The notes under the pieces: generated by a model | The model's database searches: none | The model's input: the letters and a program-made list of their open reading frames with translations, nothing else | Told to the model about the DNA's origin: nothing | In this document: piece by piece, positions 47,759 to 59,272 of the stretch | How the letters are laid out: each line of letters starts with the position of its first letter | Numbering within the stretch: position 1 is the stretch's first letter | Origin: Costus lasius | Taxonomy: Eukaryota > Streptophyta > Magnoliopsida > Zingiberales > Costaceae | DNA: 64,000 nt | Reading direction: 5' to 3' | Assembly: GCA_027563935.2 (NCBI GenBank) | Contig: CM050448.1 | Location: 64,779,843-64,843,842, forward strand | Position numbers and translations under genes: made by a program

Positions 47759-49089
47759 TCATGCGTTGCATTTATATCATATTTTTGCTTGTATATTACA
47801 TGGTATTTTGGGCTTAATTAAATAATTTTATACAATTTCAGCGTGAGTTTTTCGGCCTTGGTCTTGGCCGTGACTTTTTCGGCCGGGCGTGAGTTTCGCA
47901 TTAAAAGAGGTGAAATCGCAGCTAAGTAAAAAAGTTCACAAAAACTTTCTTGGGTGAGGCCGTGAGTCCTTCACGGGTCGCGAGTTTTTCTGTGTACATA
48001 AGTCTTTATTCACAGAAAGTTTCATAGCCGCAACCGTGAATAGTTTACGGGCTATGAATATTTTCGCCCCTTCGTATTTTTCACACGGTTCGACCCTGAA
48101 TCGAGTCAGAATTCAACCAAACTCTCCAAAATTCTTCCTTGAAGGGTTCTGAACCGATTAAACTATAAAAGGAAGAATTTTTCGAGGGCAAGGGGAGCTT
48201 CTTTGGATGAGAACAGACAATGGCGGCTGCTAGGGCGAAAATCGATTCTTGGGCAGAAATTCGAGCAGGAAGATCATGCAAAGGAAGAATTGGACAATGC
48301 ATTTTCATCTCCAGATCAAGGATACAGATTTCCAATTACCTTTCTAGTGTTTTCTTGCAATCTTATAGAGTTTTCATGCAATTTTCATCGATGAACATGC
48401 TGTTTGCTTTGAACATGAGCGTGTAAACATATTTTCAGGATTTGGGGTGTAGCCCGTTGATTGATTTATGAATTAAATCTTTTGCATAAATATTTGTGAA
48501 TAATCTTATTGAGTTGATTTGATTAGAATTGTCCGTATTCCGCTTTAACACTATGGACAAGTTTTATTGCATTTGAGATGTCGCGAGAAGGACCGGGAGG
48601 TGAATCACGGCTTTGGATCTATTCTTGTCAAACCTGTGAATTCAATCATGAGAGTAGTTCGGATTCACTTGAAGAATTTCAAAGTTTATCATAGAACTTA
48701 ATGGGCCTAGTTGCGTTAATTGTCATGAGAGTTGAGAATTAGCGTAACTAAGTACTGGATTACGCTTCGGGAGGAGGTAATCTGTACATTATGTAAAATC
48801 TCTTTCAACACTTTAATTTTCTGTTCAAAGGCTTATTTTTATTAAATTCATAATTATCAATATGGTGAAACCTTGAATCCTGATTTTATCCAATTTGATT
48901 TTTACCCAAAACACTATATCTGTTTCTTTTTATTTATACTTAGAAGTTTCCAAAAACAAAAAGCACAAATTTGATTCGTCTATATATATATATATCAATC
49001 GTGTAGTCGGTACTTGACCGTCAGATCCTCATTGAGAACGATATATTATTTTATTGCTTTGATAAATCTGTACACTTGCAGATGCATCA
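47759..49089 (+). repeat. 3' LTR of gypsy B, internally deleted
   Basis: 1331 bp, beginning TCATGCGTTGC (TGATG mutated) and ending ...GATGCATCA. It is about 154 bp shorter than the 5' LTR; most of the loss is one gap where sequence at about 41865-42040 of the 5' LTR is missing. A short TATATA run is at about 48987-48996. The LTRs differ by many substitutions, so the insertion is old relative to the copia at 8411. Confidence 0.85.
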
Positions 49090-49537
49090 TTAAACTTCAT
49101 TATAAGCAGGTTGACCTTGGGTTAACCACGGTTAGCCGTATTTAACTTGGGTTGCATCGGAATGAGTCCACTGGCTTAATTAGCTTGCTTAATGAAGGCT
49201 AGCTTGGCCCAATGGGCCATGAGGATAAGTTGCATGGGCTCAAGAGTTATCATGGGAATTAAATTCTGAATATGAAGAGACTTGCCATTAAGAGCCAAAA
49301 TGAAAATTTAATTTAGAATTTGAATAGGCACCATGATTTCTATAAAAAGGGTCTAAGAGGGAAGAGAGTAGATGGTTACTTCATTCAAAAGCTCAAAGCT
49401 TGGTGGCGAGCAAGAACACCTTGCCTTCCCTTTGTAGACAACACATCTTTTCCACTTGGCGATTGCAAGGTTAGAGCTTTGCAGCATCTTCCTCCTTCCC
49501 TCTCTACTTGGCGGATCCTTGTTGTGGGTGGCGCAAG

Positions 49538-50203
49538 TGTTCGCCATCCCTCATTCTCATTCTTACCATGACAATATAGCATTCCTTCTTCAGGAGCTCA
49601 TTGGTTATGGTTCAGGGACATCTCTTCAAATAAAGTGAAAGCATCTTCAATGGCTCTGCTCATGAGGGCTCCTCCTGCAACAGCATCAACAATCAGACGG
49701 GCATTATAAAGTAGGCCATTATAAAATGTATGAATTAAAATACAATTTTCAAGGCCGTGGTGAGGACACTTTCGTTGTAAATCATTGAAACGCTCCCATG
49801 CCTCGCTAAAGGATTCGCCATCCTTCTGTGTAAAGCTTGTAATTTGGTTTCTCAACTGGATGGTTTTGCCGGGTGGAAAGTACTTCATCAAGAAAGCATT
49901 TGATAGTTGTTTCTATGTGGTGAAGGTACCAGTAGGTCGAGAATGTAGCCAAGAACGCACTCGGTCCCTGAGAGAAAAAGGAAACAATCTTAGTTTTAAT
50001 GCATCATCAGAAACTCCATTAATTTTAATGGTGTCACAATATTCAAGAAAAAGATATAAATGTTGATAAGGATCTTCAATTGGTGATCCTCCAAACTGAT
50101 TCTGCAGGATCATAGACAAGAAAGTAGGATTGATCTCGAAATTATTGGCCTCAATAGCTGGTATGGCGATGCTAAAGTGTCTCTTGTGGGTTAGGGGTAG
50201 CAT
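49538..50203 (-). pseudogene. Second gag copy of the gypsy C tandem (truncated)
   Basis: Minus-strand reading HFSIAIPAIEANNFEIN, FGGSPIEDPYQHLYLFLEYCDT, LRLFPFSLRDRVRSWLHS, MMKYFPPGKTI, LRNQITSFTQKDGESFSEAWERF, PHHGLEN and SLNHNQ, then a stop, then LYCHGKNENEGWRTL. It ends at the L1 LTR junction near 49537. It is nearly the same protein as gypsy C gag (60030-61058) and has a frameshift near 49900. It belongs to an element whose 5' LTR is 50406-52339 and whose remainder is lost. Confidence 0.82.
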
Positions 50204-50381
50204 AGTCCCTAAGTGATCTCCAGTCCGCCAATCAGATCTAAATTTCCTGTGCAGTCTAAAGCAGATCTATCCAATTACTCAAACAAACAAAAAAGGATAG
50301 AAAGATAGAACATAAATAGGAAATAAACAAAACCTAGTCTAGCAATACTTTCAATATCTTAAATATTGACAAAAACCAAGG

Positions 50382-50399
50382 TCCCCGGCAACGGCGCCA
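50382..50399 (-). promoter_or_regulatory. Primer-binding site, tRNA-Asp (gypsy C tandem)
   Basis: The minus strand reads TGGCGCCGTTGCCGGGGA, a perfect match to the tRNA-Asp 3' end complement, six bases from the LTR edge at 50406. Confidence 0.9.
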
Positions 50400-50405
50400 A
50401 AAACT

Positions 50406-52339
50406 TGTTGTGTTCGCAAGTACACGGATACTCGAAGTAATAATTAAGATATCGTACCACAGAGACCTCATTTGCCAAGTACCGAATAATTAATTCCTTA
50501 CTAGCTAGGCAACCAAAAATATGAAAGTAAACTATCGAAGGCTACACAAAGATATCAGAGAGAGAAACTGGGACTAGGGTTTCATCTACCTAAATTTCCA
50601 AGACTAGATATAAATAGATGTTCGTCAATCAAATTTTATCATGATAAAGATATAATTTACTTCATAAAGAAATCATCTCGTTTTCGCGCAGACAATTTAC
50701 AAAGAACCGATCCTCACTTTCATGCAGGATCTATTCAATGCTGAAGATAAGTAAATCATTGATATAGAACTCCAGGATCACTTTCATGCATCTGAATTAT
50801 AAATCAATCATCTCAAGTGAAAATTACATACTTTCATACTATAATTTTCATTAGTTCTACTTAAGGTTCTCCAACAATCCAATACTTGATTTCTCACAGT
50901 ATCGTCATGTTTATCACAATAACTCAATCCTAGATTCAGATTATTAACATGGCATTATACTTCAAAAATCGAGAAATAAGAACAAACCTAATTTCTTACG
51001 ATGAGTTCCTAACATTCAATTTTAGGGTTCCAAGTTCTTAGCAAATCACTTTTCAGTCCGCATTGCAAAAACTCTAAAACATGCTAACAATATGAATCTA
51101 CGGAGAATTAAAGGAAATCATCACATAAGTAGCATTATCATAGTAAAATCATCATGATGAAAGTAAAAATAATCTAGTCAATAAGAAATTTAGGGGAATT
51201 ACTCTCCCATGTCCCCCAAAAGATGTTTAATCTAGCATACTTGAAGAATTACAATAATCCATGGTTTCAAAGGAACAGAAATCGAAGATGAAGGAGAAAT
51301 AAACTTTACAGCATGGCTGTAATGGAAATTACAACCGTAATTTCAGCGATGAATAGTATTAGCGACGAGTCTTCTGTTGATTTCTCTTTCGATCAACCTC
51401 CTTTCGTTCTGAAACTTCTGGAGTATCTTCTCCTTCTCTATACGCAGCTTCCCCTTAAATTTCATGGTCGGAGATGCGTTGTACGCTTCCCGGCGGTGAA
51501 ACACAGGGCGACGGCGAAGAACTCGATTTCTCTCTGAATCGTGGATCAAAATTAGGGCTTTTCATGTGTCTCCTCCCCTTAATCTGAAGAGTATTTCCCT
51601 TTTTACGAATCTCCAATTGATGACCTGGATTGTCCGCAATCATCCGCGCAAGAATCGGGCTTCAAACAGTCCGCAAAAATCGCGTGTCTGGGTTTAATTA
51701 CGGCTGTGAAAATCATTATGGCAGTGCCGTAATTCCAGCAGAAGTTCTCGGTACAGAAATCATCCGGAACTATGGTACTGTGAAATACATTACAGTGGTG
51801 CCGTATTTACATCAAATCTCTCGGGTGAAAAATCGACTCAAAATACGGCCCATAATATCGGTTACGGCAACACCGTAAAATCCATCAAAATTTCTGTACG
51901 AAATTGAGCCCAGATTATGGCCCGTAAAATCCATTACGACAGGGCCGTAATTTACGCGAAACCTTCTGTAGAAAATCGTCCAAAAATACGGCAGCACTCG
52001 GAAATTACGGTAGTACTGTGGTTTGTTCTGTAGGTGCAGTGAAATTACGGTACCATAATTTTGATTACGGTAGTGCCGTAATTTGGTCTGAAGCTCCAAT
52101 TTGCGTGAAATTTGACATGTAATCTTCTCTTGATGGTGGGAATTCATCCATGCATCTAAATTTGCTTGTAAACACCTAAAAATAGTGCCTTTTTATCAGA
52201 AAATAATCAAAAATCAGAAAAAGTGTAGATTCCGCAATAATTGATATAAAAAGGTATAAAAATAAGCAAAAGAGCATGAATATGACACGAAAATACTTAT
52301 GAAATGGCACAAAATTTACTATAAATTTTTGTGTCATCA
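50406..52339 (-). repeat. LTR of gypsy C, shared by two internal regions
   Basis: 1934 bp. The minus strand begins TGATGACACAAAAATTT at 52339 and ends ...GAACACAACA at 50406. On the left it is followed by a PBS and gag (as a 5' LTR). On the right it is preceded by a purine-rich GAGGATAAGCAAAG segment and the 3' internal region of another copy (as a 3' LTR). No TSD adjoins it. The interior holds an array of TACGG...CCGTA dyads (51300-52090). Confidence 0.85.
51300..52090 (-). repeat. TACGG/CCGTA dyad repeat array in gypsy C LTR
   Basis: Six to seven diverged units roughly 60-75 bases long. Most contain two dyads, one like ATACGGCCCATAA and one like TTACGGCAGTGCCGTAATTT, joined by an ATCAAAA-TTCT-like spacer. 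Examples lie near 51697-51737, 51840-51880, 51913-51955 and 52035-52080. The same unit recurs at 53700-54100. Confidence 0.7.
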
Positions 52340-54240
52340 AATATATAAGGCTCAAACTTTGCTTATCCTCAAGCTAAATCAAAAATTGATCAAAGGAAAG
52401 GACTTTCTTGTGAAGAATAAATTTCTAAAATTCAATCACCAATGAAAAATTTCACCAATTGTTTCATAAAATTTCAAATAGACATATCATCCTTTGAATT
52501 CAATTTTCAAGATCTACAACTTAATAAAATAAAACTTTGCAACTTGTACAATAAATAGAATTTCAATCTCAAGATTTCATTTAGTTTTAGTTCAAAACTA
52601 TCGTACTTTTGTTTACAGGAATAGGATTTCCAAGATCTTTTTCCACTCAGAATTCCTCCATCTTATGCATCGTTCACATTTCCTAACTCGATTACCACCT
52701 TTTTTTTGTGACGAAATTAGAGTACACAAATCACATAACCAATGTAATAGAACTCATATCTTTTTAGTAGGAAGAATTTTACCAATGATAGCGGAGTTAA
52801 TGTGAAACGATTTCTCTCCAATGTATGTATCCACATAGATACATGCATTTTCTTTTTGGACTTCAACTCTTAACTTAGGTACCACCACAAATCAACACGG
52901 TGCCAAGATGAGGAATCATTCTCTTGATTTTTTTTTTCTTTTTCTCTCATTTTCACTTCAACCCATATCTTTGGTACCACTGCCAATTTTGCGCAGTGCC
53001 AAGTAAGGGAGTCATCACTCACTTTATTTGAATCATGAAATCTTTCTTTCCAACAAATAGCAATTAGTGTGAACATCAACTAAATTAATCAATCAATATC
53101 AATTCAAATATCATACTCATTTGCTAATTTTATTTAAAGAAGCAGATTTACTTTTAAATCAAATTCATCAAATAACATGTCTACCCAAAATTTCATTCAT
53201 CAATCATTGAAAAACTCCATCAGGCAGATATATATTAGAGAAATAAATTCAACATAATGGGTCTAGTCCTAATCACAAGCATGAACTCATTCATCATCAA
53301 TAGAATCATACTAGTCATCATGTGATCAAGTATGCACCTCCATAAGGTGCTCAATATCAAAATATCATCAAGTGTTATACAACCCAATCGAAATCATCAT
53401 CAATATCAGAATATGATACAACCATAGCAAATAATTAAGCAGTCAAATGAGAGTAAGCAAGATAGCGATGGCTGACACAAAAGTTTGGAGGAGTAATCTC
53501 TCCCTATAAAAGCATGAAACATCAATAAGATAAGGAAAATGAAATACAAAGAAGTAAGGGAAAAAGATACTCACAAAATTCTACTTGTTATCATTTGATC
53601 TGATCCCCTCTATGTCCTCAGCGGGGTAGTGTAGTCGGCTCAGGGACAGGTGAAAACACAAGTGAAAAATCCCAAAAAATAGCTGGTGAATCGTGCACTT
53701 AGGAAAAATAAGGCCGTGATTTTTATTACAGTAGTGCTGTAATTTTGACAAGTTGGAAAAAATGGCAGTAAGAATAATACGGTAGTGCCGTAAAACTCTA
53801 AAAATTTTCTGGTAAAAAATTAATCAAAATTACGGCATCGTAAAAAGTGTTATGGCACTACCATATTTTTCTAAAAAACACTCGGGTTGAAAATAGGTTA
53901 TGATTACGGTACCATGAAAATGGTTACGGTAGTGCCGTAAAAACGATAAAACTCTCGGGTCGATTTCGGAGCAAAAATACGGCCCATAAAAATACTTACG
54001 GCAGTGCCGTATTTGCATCAAAACCTTCTATTCGAAAACGGTCGAAAATACGATACCGTAATTTTCATTACGGTGGTGTCGTAATTTACACCAAAATTTG
54101 ATTTTACCTACAAAAAGAGAAGAAAAATTAGTTCCAATGGCAAAAATAAAAACAAAGTAAAATAAAAGAGAATGAACTAAAGAAAGAGTGCTTGGGTTGC
54201 CTCCCAAGAAGCACTAATTTAAAGGTCATTAGCTTGACTG
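52340..54240 (-). other. 3' internal region of gypsy C, non-coding
   Basis: Lies between the integrase end and the 3' LTR. At its right end it carries the landmark GGGTTGCCTCCCAAGAAGC (54193-54211 plus strand, reverse of the segment near 38430 and 44919). Next is the dyad array at about 53700-54100, then a pyrimidine tract (about 52926-52950) corresponding to the purine tract of gypsy B. No env-like frame is recognisable, unlike gypsy A. Confidence 0.6.
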
Positions 54241-55623
54241 TTCTGCACTCGGATTTGATCGTGGTTCATCAAGATAATATTTCTCTTTTTCTTCAATTAG
54301 TTCTTCTTGATAATAATGCTTCAATCTTTGATCGTCAACCTTAAACTCTCATGTTTCCTCACTCCATATGTCCACAGCTCCGTAGGGGTAAGTCTTCTTT
54401 ACCTGAAAAAGCCCAGACCATCAAGACTTAAGTTTTCTAGGAAAAAGTCTCAATCTAGAATTGAACAAAAGAACAAAGTCACCTGGTTGGAAATCCCTTC
54501 TAAAAATATGTCGATCATGCCATCTCTTACTCCTCTCCTTATAAATTCTTGCATTTTCGTAAGCGGAGAGTCTAATCTCATATAGCTCATTCAATTGTAA
54601 CCTCTATTTTTCACCCTCGTTCTTTAAGTCAAAGTTTAGTGCTTTGATTGCCCAGAACGCCTTATGCTCAAGCTCTATAGGTAGATGACAAGATTTACCA
54701 TAAACCAATTGAAAGGGAGACATGCCTATTGGTATTTTAAAAGCAGTCCGTTAGGCCCACAGTGCATCATCAAGTTTGAATGCTCAATCTTTCCTTGTGC
54801 GTGACATTGTCTTTTCCAAAATTCCCTTTATTTCTCTATTTGATATCTCAACTTGTCCACTTGTTTGGGGGTGATAAGGTGTTGCAACTCTATGATTTAC
54901 CCCATACTTTCTAAGCAAGGCTGAGAACTTATGTTCTATGAAATGTAAGCCTCCTTCACTAATCACTACTCGTGGTGTCCCGAACCTTGGAAAGATAATC
55001 TTTTTGAACAATTTAACAACAACTCTAGAATCATTAGTAGGAGAAGCAAGAGCTTCAACCCACTTTGAAACATAATCTACCGCCACAAGTATGTATTTGT
55101 TACCTCCAGAAGATGGAAAGGATCCCATGAAATCAATCCCCCATACATCAAATATCTCAACCTCAAGAATGGTGGACAATGGCATCTCATGTCTTCAGTT
55201 AATGTTACCTATTTTTTGACATCTATCACAAGATAAGATAAAGTTTCTAGCATCTTTAAAAATTGAAGGCCAGTAAAATCCTGATTGCAAAACTTTGAAA
55301 GCAGTTTTCTTAGTACTAGCGTGCCCACTATAAGAAGATCCATGACACTGAAACAATATATCTGTGAGTTCCTCTCCAGGTATATATCTTCTAAAAACAC
55401 CATCTGCTCATCTTATAAAAACATAAGGCTCATCCCAAAAATAGTGCTTTACCTCAGCCAAGAATCTCTTCTTTCTTTGGTAATTTAATTCAGGAGGAAG
55501 AACATTAGCTACTAGGTAATTCACTATGTCAGCATACCATGGGGCTCTGATTTGCTCAATGGCCAAGAGTTGTTCTTCAGGGAAGGAATCATTGATTATA
55601 TCATTCTGTTCAGTATCCACCAT
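54241..55623 (-). pseudogene. Integrase of gypsy C
   Basis: Minus strand from 55623: acidic linker, then LNYQRKKRFLAEVKHYFWDEP, a stop, the zinc region FQCHG...CDRCQ, core [12 protein letters not shown] (first Asp), then VISEGGLHF, where gypsy A has VISDGGSHF, so the second catalytic Asp is Glu here. [16 protein letters not shown] (catalytic Glu region) and [22 protein letters not shown] follow, then [18 protein letters not shown] and a C-terminal tail to about 54250. Stops occur near 55407 (before ADGVF), 55196 (in the CDRCQ to MPLS gap) and 54756. The longest open frame is 54784-55185 (133 codons). Confidence 0.85.
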
Positions 55624-56064
55624 TATCCTCGAAAGATGATATGCAACAAAGTTTTATGATCCCTTTTTGTCTTTAATTTCCAAATCAAACTCCTGCAAGA
55701 GTAAAATCCATCTGAGCAAGCGTGATTTACTATCCTTTTTCTGCATTAAGTATCTCACAGCTGCATGATCAGTGTACACCACCACTTTGGAGTTAATCAA
55801 GTATGATCGAAATTTATCAAAGGCAAATACTATACCTAAAAGTTCCTTCTCAGTGGTAGTGTAATTCCTCTATGTCTCATCCAAAGTCCTACTAGCATAA
55901 TGAATAACATAGGGCTTTTTTTCCTTTCTCTGTCCCAAAACTACTCCTATTGCATAATCACTGGCATCACACATAAGCTCGAAGGGCAAGTCCCAATCTG
56001 GGGGCTGAATGATAGGTGCTGAAACCAAAGCTTTCTTTAGTTCCTGAAAAGCAGATAAACAATC
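55624..56064 (-). pseudogene. RNase H of gypsy C (part left of the solo LTR)
   Basis: Minus-strand reading after the LTR insertion: [46 protein letters not shown] followed by a stop, [35 protein letters not shown] and [13 protein letters not shown], then a stop before AYHLSRI. These are the gypsy RNase H blocks with the acidic DAS, KEL and TDH residues kept. At 56064 it joins the RT-side segment beyond the solo LTR. Confidence 0.83.
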
Positions 56065-58010
56065 TGTTGGTGTATATGGCCTAGGACCTAGTTTTGGTCC
56101 ACTTATGTACTACTTGACTTTGATATTTATATCATTCTGGCATTGTCGTTATCTATGTTTGTTTACATCTACGCATATGTACTAACATGATAATGTCCCT
56201 GCAGACAGATTGGATCTGTGCTCGAACTATAGTCCCTAGTCGATGTACCTTAGTGGATATGGGACAGCTATGGTACTTGTGAGACTAGTATGTGGGCTGG
56301 TTGGGCACCTGGTGCTAACGCAGACACATGGGTATATCATTGGAGAATATACTGGATAGACCCGCTGTGAGGCTATGACTTGGTGTCATGAGTTATCCTC
56401 ACAAGTGACAGGAGATGCATTGATCCCTTGACTTGAGGTCATTTATCATTCTATGTGGTTAGGGACTTGCTTTGATACAACCTAACACCTCGCCGTAGTT
56501 GGGAGGTCATAACGGTTGTCATTGAGCATGTCACGACCCATATGAGAAGGTCAATGGACAGACAAAGGATTTGCCCCTTCCTTAAGGAAGCATGATATCC
56601 ATGGAGCTCCTCTATGGTTCTATGACTGAGAGTGTATGGCATACCCAGGTGAGACCTGTTTTAGTCATAGCCATGTGATTGGGTGAAAACAAGTGGTGAC
56701 ACACTTGTCCAATCGGATATCAGTTCGGCAAAGAGACTGTAATGCATCTATACCTAGTTGCGATGATGGGGATGTCGATGTCGATATCCATTTCAATGAC
56801 CTGGGTAGCAGCGATGCACTGCTAGGTGCCACTCACTGCTTGTGGTGACCTTTGGTCAGCACTGCCAGCGTCAGAGGAACCTACAGGGTCGCACATCTTG
56901 ATACTTGAGTTCTCGTATTGATCGGGAAGCCTTATGATCGAGTTATTGGATAACTCGGATCTAATTGGGAGATTTCATCAGCACCAATGGGCCTAATGAG
57001 ATGGAAGAATGTTATTGGAGCCAAACTTCAATTTTGGCAGGTTGACCCGTATTTGACGATGGTTGGTCACATTTGGATTAGGGTTGCATTGGATTGGATC
57101 CAAATGCTTAATCAACCCATATGATGAAGTTTGGGCTAGCTCATTATCCAATGAGGCCCAATAACAAGTTGTCATGAAGAGGAAATAGGCTAAAAGGGTA
57201 TAATGGGGAGAAGCCCAACCCGATTGGCGTCTAAGGGGCATAATGGGGTTAGGGTGGCAAAATTGCTTCATTAAGGAAGCAATTGGCGCCTAGCCCTTCT
57301 CCCTTGATGGTATGTATGCCTTTAAGGCATGTCTTGGGCTGATATGGTACTTGGGCAATTATGGAAAGGTTGAATGAAGTTTATGGTAGAGTCTTGGAGA
57401 CTTTCCTTGCATCAAACCTTCTCATCCTAGCCCTATACTTGTCATGATCCTAGCCCTTGCCCTAACCGCCTCTTGCCCTATATATGTGACCCTAGCCGCC
57501 CCCTCTTGAGATGATTCATCTTTGGAGGCGTGAACACATCAAGAGGGGCGAGAGCAAGGAACAAAGGTGGCGCAACCTCTTCCTCTTCCATCAAGTGGCC
57601 GCAAGTCTTCTTCCTTTCTTCTTCTTGGCGCAAGTGAAGAAAGCTCTTGACGGTTTCCTCTCCTCTTCATCCTCTTTGGCGCATCTCTCCTTGGTGGTGG
57701 CGCAAGGTAATTGGAGCATTTCCCTAAGGCTTGGATCTTCTTCCCGAGGCTAGCACCGGGCGTGGAAGAAGAGGACTCAAGAGATCCGTGTGTGTGAGAC
57801 TGCAGAGGGCGCACACTTGGGCGCCTGAATCGACATCACTCCAAACCGCTCTTAAAGTATTTCCTAACTCATCGTGTCGACTCTCTTGCTTGCGATCTTC
57901 ACTGGGTTTTTGGTACCGGCCTATTTCGGGGACATTCTTCCACTGTGCAATGTATGTATGTATGCTTATAACTCTGAAAAATTGTAAAATGTCCCCGGGG
58001 TTTCCCAACA
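56065..58010 (+). mobile_element. L1 solo LTR, plus strand, in gypsy C pol
   Basis: 1946 bp, TGTTGGTGTATATGG to ...GGGGTTTCCCAACA. TSD is a perfect CAATC at 56060-56064 and 58011-58015, and removing the insert with one copy restores the pol frame (FSFDE then DCLSAF). It is the only complete, uninterrupted L1 LTR in the window and serves as family reference. The palindrome near 56635 has lost one C. Confidence 0.95.
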
Positions 58011-59212
58011 CAATCTTCATCAAAAGAAAATTTAACATCTTTACAAAGTAAATTTGTAAGAGATCTAGCAAGTTTAGAGAAATCCTTGATGAATCGCCGT
58101 TAGAATCCTGCATGTCCTAGAAAGCTTCAGACCTCCTTCACTGTAGTGGGTGGCTCTAATTTCTCTATCACCTCAACTTTGGCTCTATCAACTTCAATCC
58201 CTCTTTCTGAAATCAAGTGCACCAAAACTATCCCTTGCCTAACCATGAAATGACATTTTTCCCAATTAAGCACAAGGTTAGTTTCTTCACACTGCTGCAA
58301 AACTCGATATAAATTAGCGAAACAATCATCAAAAGAAGAACCATATACTGAGAAATCATCCATAAAGTCCTCAATAAAATCAAAAAAAATAGCCATCATG
58401 CATCTCTGAAAAAGTAGCAGGTGCATTACATAGATCAAAAGGCATTATCCTATATGCAAAAGTACCATATGGGCAAGTGAAAGTGGTCTTATCTTGGTCA
58501 TCAGGATATATAGGAATTTGGAAAAATCCAGAGTATCCATCTAAGAAACAAAAGTGAGAATGGTTTGCAAGCCTTTCAACCATTTGATCAATAAAAGGTA
58601 AGGGAAAATTGTCTTTCCTAGTAGCAGCATTCAATTTTCTATAATCTATGCACATGCGCCAACTAGTAATAGTTCTAACAGGAATTAATTCATTGTCTTT
58701 GTTTCTCATGACAGTTACCCCTCTTTTTTTAGGAACACAATGTACAAGACGTACCCATTTACTATCAGAGATAGGATAGATAATAAATGCATCAAGTAAT
58801 TTCAAAACCTCCTTCTTCACAAGTTCTTTCATAGAGGGGTTAAGTCTCCTTTGAAAATCTACATGTGTCTTGTGTTCCTCTTCTATCAAGATCCTGTGCA
58901 TACAAAAGGAAGGATTAATTCTCTTTAAGTCATCAATTGTGTACCCAATTACCTTTCTATGAATCCTTGATTCTTTGAGAAGCAAATCTGTCTCCCTTTT
59001 TCCAAGTGGTGCATCAACAATAACAGGGTAAGTAGAATTAGCACCAAGAAATTCATAAGAAGGTTATCAGGTAAAGTTTTAAGTTCTACTTTTGGAGCCT
59101 TCCTTTCTTCACTTTTTTCATTATCACAAGCACTGCAATCTAATAATTCATCAATTTTAGAATCAAGAGCCGAATCTAAATCAGAATCATATTCAGAGGT
59201 TTCAATAAACAA
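58011..59212 (-). pseudogene. Reverse transcriptase of gypsy C with linker
   Basis: Minus-strand blocks: linker with ELLDCSACDNEKSEE and VELKTLPDNL, then IGYTIDDLKRINPSFCMHRI, VHCVPKKRGVTV, MCIDYRKLNAA, FPLPFIDQMVERL, LDGYSGFFQIPI, FTCPYGTFAYRIMPFDL, then a frameshift near 58400, and DFMDDFSVYG with the catalytic FMDD. NWEKCHFMV, EVIEKLEPPTTVKEV and the start of the tether follow. The open frame 58380-58985 is 201 codons. More complete than the gypsy A RT but disabled by the shift and by the LTR insertion at 58010. Confidence 0.87.
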
Positions 59213-59272
59213 ATAATCAAGATCATAGATAGTGTCATCTACAGCATGTATACTACAACAAGCTCCAGAATT

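Larger units (their letters stand above)
41787..49089 (+). mobile_element. Non-autonomous gypsy element B, plus strand, both LTRs present
   Basis: 5' LTR 41787-43271, PBS, a gag-like ORF and its tail to 44877, non-coding sequence, and 3' LTR 47759-49089. Outer ends are TGATG and CATCA. The flanks share TTAA (41783-41786 and 49090-49093), and joining them restores L1 LTR sequence. No protease, RT, RNase H or integrase is present. LTR sequence, PBS type and the pol-end landmark (GGCAGCCCAA near 44919) place it close to gypsy A and C, so it probably moved with their enzymes. Confidence 0.88.
40944..49537 (+). repeat. L1 LTR fragment, plus strand, split by gypsy B
   Basis: Pieces are 40944-41786 and 49090-49537. 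The first lacks the L1 5' end and starts at the ACATGATAATGTCC region, directly after the L2 end. The second stops near GGTGGCGCAAG at 49537, where gypsy C gag begins, so the 3' end is lost too. The palindrome position near 41390 has decayed. It is more diverged than the other L1 copies and so probably old. Confidence 0.7.

Noticed and set aside
51343..51643. Basic arginine-rich minus-strand ORFs (51343-51549, 51455-51643)
   Set aside because: Inside the gypsy C LTR, with two overlapping frames and no domain; likely LTR composition.
51300..52090. CRISPR-like regularly spaced repeats
   Set aside because: Units are diverged, contain the dyads themselves, lie inside an LTR of a plant element and have no unique spacers.
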